Part shown: one piece after another, positions 59,997 through 64,000 of the stretch | Layout: every line of letters starts with the position of its first letter | Position numbering within the stretch: the stretch's first letter is position 1 | NCBI RefSeq assembly: GCF_019393635.1 | Contig: NC_057866.1 | Span: forward strand, 7,551,723-7,615,722 | Direction of reading: 5' to 3' | DNA: 64,000 nucleotides | From: Dromiciops gliroides | Taxonomy: Eukaryota; Chordata; Mammalia; Microbiotheria; Microbiotheriidae | The notes under the pieces: generated by a model | Seen by the model: the letters and a program-made list of their open reading frames with translations, nothing else | Told to the model about the DNA's origin: nothing | Database searches by the model: none | Made by a program: the position numbers and the translations under genes

Positions 59997-62783
59997 ATGC
60001 TACCCACATTGCGCCTGGCCAGCAGGCTGCCCAGCCCCTGGAGAGGGAATGGCCCCCTAAGCCCAGAGGAGGCTGCTCGCCACTCCCTGTCTAGTGCCAA
60101 TGAACTGCGCTGCCGACAGCTGCTGGAGGCCACCACAGCCAGGTACCGCCATCGGGAGGCCTCAGCGGCGGTGCTGGTGCCCCTGTGCTCCGTGCATGGA
60201 GATCCGTCTCTGCTCTATACGCTGCGCTCCAGCCGCCTCATAGGGAGGCACAAAGGCGACGTCAGGTACCCCGGGTGGGCACAGGGAGCCTGGGCTGATG
60301 CTGGCCGGGGCCCTCGTGCAGTAGCCAGCCGGCCCCAACCCCCTAGCCCTAGGAGGGAGCCCAGGGGCCCAGGAGAAGAGTTAGCTCCCTGGGTTTGGGG
60401 CTCACCCACCTGGGTGAGAGTTACTTCCCTCCTCTGGGCCGCAAGTTCCCATCTGTAAAATGGGAGGATTGGAGTAGTTGGTGGCTAAGGACCCTTCCCC
60501 GCTGCCATCCTATGGTTGTCTGACTAAAGCCCTGCTCAGATGGGTTCCCCAGAGGAGCCTGGCACCCCCCTAGCCCAGCACAACTCTGGACACAAGGGAA
60601 CCCTTTGTCACTGTGATTGTACCAAGCCTGTAGAGCTCAAGGGGGGGGTGGGGGTCCATTGTTATGGGACTAGCCCAGCTCAGGGTCCAGCCTCTGAGAG
60701 CAGGCTGCTCTTGGGTTGGGGACTGAGTGGATGGAGGGAGCACACGTGTGGAAACATGGAACATGGAATGTTAGACCTGGGGGCCATTAGAACATGGAAT
60801 ACAGGCACTGAGAGAGGCCTTAGAACATAGAACACAGTATCTGAACAGGGATCTGGCATGAGGAACGTGGAAATATCAGCCCAGAGGGCCTGAGAACCGG
60901 AAAGGACCTTGGAACCTAGAACGTTAAAACTGGACGGCCGGGGCAACTAGGTGGCGCAGTGGTTAAAGCACTGGCCCTGGATTCAGGAGTACCTGAGTTC
61001 AAATCCGGCCTCAGACACTTGACACTTACTAGTTGTGTGACCCTGGGCAAGTCACCTAACCCCCATTGCCTGCAAGGAGAAAAAAAAAACAAAAAGAAAA
61101 AAACTGGAGGGCCCTGGTTTGGAGAAGCCAGAAAGGACCGAGGGCATCGGGGGGAGGTGCCATTGCCAGGGCGCTGCCTTCTGGCCCCAGAGCTCGCCGT
61201 CCCCAGCACGAGGGCAGAGAATGGAGGGCCTTTCCCAAGTTTTTGTGCCTCAGTTTCCCAGGGGGCAAGTGTGACCCTCAGGACCAGGATATTGTTGACA
61301 CAGCTCTGCGGGAGACCAGGGAAGAGCTGGGCCTGCCCATCCAGGAGGAGAACGTGTGGGGTGTCATGAAGCCAGTGAATGACAGGGTAAGCCTGGCCCC
61401 TCCCCGAGACCCCAGCCATGAGGCTTAGAGAGGCTCTGGGCTGGCAGCCAGGCCTCCCAGGCTCCCCTCTGGAGGGAGCAGGCCCTGCCCCTACCCACTA
61501 CCCACCCCCAAAGGAGGCCTTTACTCGAACCCTGGCTGTGCTCCTTTGTATCTTTGGCTGCCCTTCCATGGGCAAGGCACTGGACCTGGGGTCAGGAAGA
61601 CCTGGGTTCATATCCTGCCTCAGGCACTGTGTGACCCTGGACAAGTCACTTCATCACTGCCTGCCTCAGTTCCCTTTTCCAGAAGTTGACTTCCAAGGTC
61701 CCTTCCTGCTCCAAACTTGGGATCCTTCTTCTGCATACAGAAAAACTCTGTCATTGTCCCGGTCATTGCCCAGGTGGGACCCCTGGAGTCTCTGGACCTC
61801 ACGCCTAACCCGAAGGAGGTGAGTGAGTCCCATCTGGCCAGCCCAGAGGCCTCCCCAAGCCTGGCCCTGCCCCTTACACACCCTAATGCAAACATCTGCT
61901 GTGTGTGGAGCCCTGGGGGGCTGAGCCAAACCTGAGAGAAGGTGCCTGCCCTCACAGAGCTTCCACTTCCACAGAATGAAAGCAGAAATTTTTACACGAC
62001 CCCAGGGATATAAAATAGGTGTATATAACCTTTGATCGTTGCCCAGTTTTTCACGACCCACAGTTTGAGAAGCTGGGTTCTAGAGAATCTCGCATCAGGT
62101 ACGGCTTGGGTTAGCCAGCCTTGAAGGGACCTTCTGCTATTGTGGTTCTGTGGACCAGCCCCTGCTTAAGACCTCCGGTGACAGGGAACTCACAAGGCAG
62201 CCCATTTCCACTTTGGTACAGTTAGAATCAATTCCACAGGCCTGTGTTAAGCAATTCCTGTAGACAAAGCTCCCTTTGAAAAGGGATTGGGTTTTTTCCT
62301 TGTATTGGGCCAAAATCTGCTGCCCACAAATGAGCATAGTCCAGGTAATAGGTGGTACGTGCACCCAAGCTGTGGATCCTCCCTCCAGGAAGTCCCATAG
62401 GGAGAGCCATTGCTGACCACTTTCCCTTCTCAGTACCCTGCAGGACCCAGCATGGTGCCCTGAATGGTCAATTAATTTGTTGGACAGAACTGCTGCCCCC
62501 ACTGCTGGCTCTAATGGGCTGCACTCCCCTTTCTTACCAGGTGGATGACGTCTTCACGATGCCACTAGCCCATCTGCTCCACCCCCAAAACCAGGGCTAC
62601 ACCCACTTTTGCCAACAGGGTCGCTACAGTTATACATTGCCCATCTTCCTGCACGGCCCTTACCGCATCTGGGGCCTCACAGCCATCTTCACAGAGCTCA
62701 CACTGGAGATGCTGGTGCCAGGGACTTATCATCGCATAGCCCGTCTTGCTGGGCAGCAGAGGAGTGGAGAGACCAGGACATAG
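59997..62783 (+). CDS. NUDT8: Nudix hydrolase 8 (NUDT8), mitochondrial CoA diphosphohydrolase, four coding exons
   Basis: Hydrolyses CoA and acyl-CoAs to 3',5'-ADP and phosphopantetheine in mitochondria. Exons: 59997-60265, 61254-61386, 61741-61818, 62541-62783; phases agree and the product is 240 residues (human 236). The first 20 residues (MLPTLRLASRLPSPWRGNG) are rich in Arg/Leu/Ser with no acidic residue, as in a mitochondrial presequence. The CoA-type signature LLYTLRSSRL...HKGDVSFPGGKCD leads into the Nudix box at about 93-117, with RETREELGL carrying metal-binding Glu110, Glu113 and Glu114. GYTHFC and the final GLTAIFTELTLEML match human. The N-terminus is longer than human's by about 20 residues and the C-terminal tail shorter. 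An acceptor (AG at 59981-59982) precedes the ATG, so a 5' UTR exon lies upstream. An out-of-frame ATG at 59989 precedes the chosen start by 8 bp. Confidence 0.94.
60735..60935 (-). repeat. Repeat array grown from a CR1/L3 tail, minus orientation
   Basis: In NUDT8 intron 1, 'gaacatggaatgttagacc', 'gaacatggaatacaggcac' and 'gaacatagaacacagtatc' recur with decaying spacing. This is the reverse of the CR1/L3 tail motif, expanded several times. Confidence 0.55.
60943..61095 (+). mobile_element. CORE SINE, plus
   Basis: Full-length in NUDT8 intron 1, with an A-rich tail. The duplication aaaactggacggcc / aaaactggagggcc differs by one base. It ends about 150 bp before exon 2. Confidence 0.85.
61555..61690 (+). 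mobile_element. Older SINE (MIR or long-form class), plus
   Basis: 'ggcactggacctggggtcag' and 'ctgtgtgaccctggacaagt' are recognisable in NUDT8 intron 2. Confidence 0.6.
62040..62430 (-). mobile_element. CR1/L3 LINE 3' region, minus strand
   Basis: 'ggtgacagggaactcacaag', 'cagcccatttccactttgg' and 'tgcccacaaatgagcatagt' on + match a reversed L3 3' region in NUDT8 intron 3. Confidence 0.6.
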
Positions 62784-63079
62784 AGGACAGAAAGTTCAGC
62801 TGGGGGCACTAAGAACTTTGCCTCTTCCTCTTTTGTGCTTGCACCCAGTCACGCAGGGACCGAGCCAGCTGGGGAATCCAATACTGGTGGGGGCTCTTTA
62901 TTCTTCCAAGTCAACCACAAGCAGCTTTTCACACAAACAAGATGAAGCCAGAAGTCCCATCTCTGCACGAAAAGGGGCTGCTGTGGGAGGTGGGCAAAGC
63001 TGTCTCTCAGAAGGGTTAGGGGGAGATGCTCTCTCTAGTCTCTTGGGTTGATGGCTGCTGAGCTCAACCCAGCCTCATT

Positions 63080-63362
63080 GTCTACCCTGTTTGGAATTCT
63101 TGGAACACATGCCCCATCTCCTGACTCCATGACTTTGCACGAACTGTACCTGGCCTTGTCACCTCTGCCTCTTGGTGTTCAGGACTTTCCCTGTGTCTCC
63201 CACCTTCCCCACCCTCCAGTGCCTTCTCTTTATCTCTTCTGTTCCTTAATTTGTGTCAGTTCCTTGAGGGCAGGGCCTGGTTTTTGCCTTACTTTGTATC
63301 TCAGTGCATAGCACAGTGACACATTGCAAGCACTCACTGGATGTTTGTTGACTGACTGACTC
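63080..63362 (+). mobile_element. L2 LINE 3' end, plus
   Basis: 'ttccttgagggcagggcctg' and 'gcatagcacagtgacacatt' close the L2. It lies between the NUDT8 stop and the candidate poly(A) signal, so it would form part of the 3' UTR. Confidence 0.7.
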
Positions 63363-63415
63363 TGCAGACATATTCCTCCATCTAGCAAACAACCAACTTA
63401 ACTCCACATTAACTT

Positions 63416-63421
63416 AATAAA
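63416..63421 (+). promoter_or_regulatory. Candidate NUDT8 polyadenylation signal
   Basis: AATAAA with a GT-rich stretch ('gagttgtctctggttc') about 20 bp downstream, ~630 bp after the stop. Confidence 0.5.
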
Positions 63422-63639
63422 GGCTGCCTTCTTTCACCTGAAGAGTTGTCTCTGGTTCATTCCCCAGAAGAATGGAAACTCCCTGAGGAGAAGGATTTTG
63501 TTTTGTTCTGCCTTTTTCTGAGCAGGTACTTCCTTGGGTTGGTGTTCCATGGGTTGGATCCCCAACCTCACCAGCCCAAATAGACACACACACCAAGTGT
63601 CCCAAACAAGACAAACTGGCCCAGAATCAGCTTGACCCC

Positions 63640-64000
63640 CTGTGTTAGAAGGAACCTCAGAGATTGTCTAGCCCCACGGGTTCCTGATCAGGAATTTCAT
63701 CTGAACCATCATTGAGCAGAGACCGTTGGGTCTCTGCTTGAAGGTCTGCAAGGAGGGGCAGCCACCCATTCCACCTTGGGACAGCTCACTAGCAACACCC
63801 TGTGATGTTTAAAATCTAAATTGTGGTCGCCTTAAATTAGAAGCTTTAGCACCAGTCCTTGGGCATTAAACATTTATTAAAGCAGACAGATATTCCCATG
63901 GAGTTCAGAAAGTTAAGAAAAAAGCCTACTTAGCCTAGAATTCCAGCCTGGTCTGGTTCTTCCTCAAGTCCTCCTTCACAAGCCTGCTTTAATCAGGAAC
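63640..64000 (-). mobile_element. CR1/L3 LINE 3' fragment, minus, then nothing recognised
   Basis: 'agagaccgttgggtctctgc' and 'attccaccttgggacagctc' on + mark a reversed L3 3' region to about 63810. The final ~190 bp have no recognisable feature; NDUFV1, the next gene expected by synteny, is not reached. Confidence 0.5.

Overview
The window looks like a gene-dense piece of a marsupial genome. The strongest sign is some two dozen copies of a tRNA-derived, CORE-type SINE (MAR1/WSINE1-like), many with intact target-site duplications and A-tails. Alongside them are L1 3' ends of the marsupial type, old CR1/L3, L2 and MIR debris, and four intron-containing genes whose exons could be read directly from splice sites and reading phase. 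The gene set matches the mammalian NUDT8-TBX10-ACY3-ALDH3B neighbourhood (human 11q13.2). An Australian marsupial is my guess from the SINE type; the species cannot be fixed from the sequence alone.

Layout. 1-11.2 kb: no gene seen, only L3, L2, L1 and SINE copies. 11.25-19.27 kb (+): a nine-exon ALDH3B aldehyde dehydrogenase with all catalytic residues, a C-terminal CSIL prenylation motif, and GTG where relatives have the initiator ATG. 20.2-23.3 kb: repeats. 23.86-31.78 kb (-): ACY3, six coding exons, complete, with an L1 3' end forming its 3' UTR. 31.8-40 kb: an inverted pair of L1 fragments, a long pyrimidine tract and a minisatellite upstream of TBX10. 40.09-54.66 kb (+): TBX10, eight coding exons, complete T-box, a 7.2-kb first intron and a SINE 8 bp after the stop. 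57.5-58.2 kb: a CpG-rich promoter-like region. 60.0-62.78 kb (+): NUDT8, four coding exons, complete Nudix/CoA-hydrolase signature. The rest is repeats.

The four genes are functionally unrelated: lipid-aldehyde detoxification, N-acyl aromatic amino acid deacylation, a developmental transcription factor and a mitochondrial CoA hydrolase. They share a conserved block, not a pathway. ACY3 lies opposite to its three neighbours, whereas to my recollection all four are co-oriented in human, which suggests a one-gene inversion.

I found no previously undescribed system. The most useful observations are the missing ALDH3B ATG, the ACY3 orientation, the L1-supplied ACY3 3' end, a candidate T-box-only TBX10 isoform, a tRNA-Ile-like pseudogene in a TBX10 intron, an ~870-bp purine-rich higher-order repeat in an ALDH3B intron, and minisatellites grown from CR1/L3 tails. 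Exon coordinates were derived by hand from splice consensus, phase and remembered human protein sequences.
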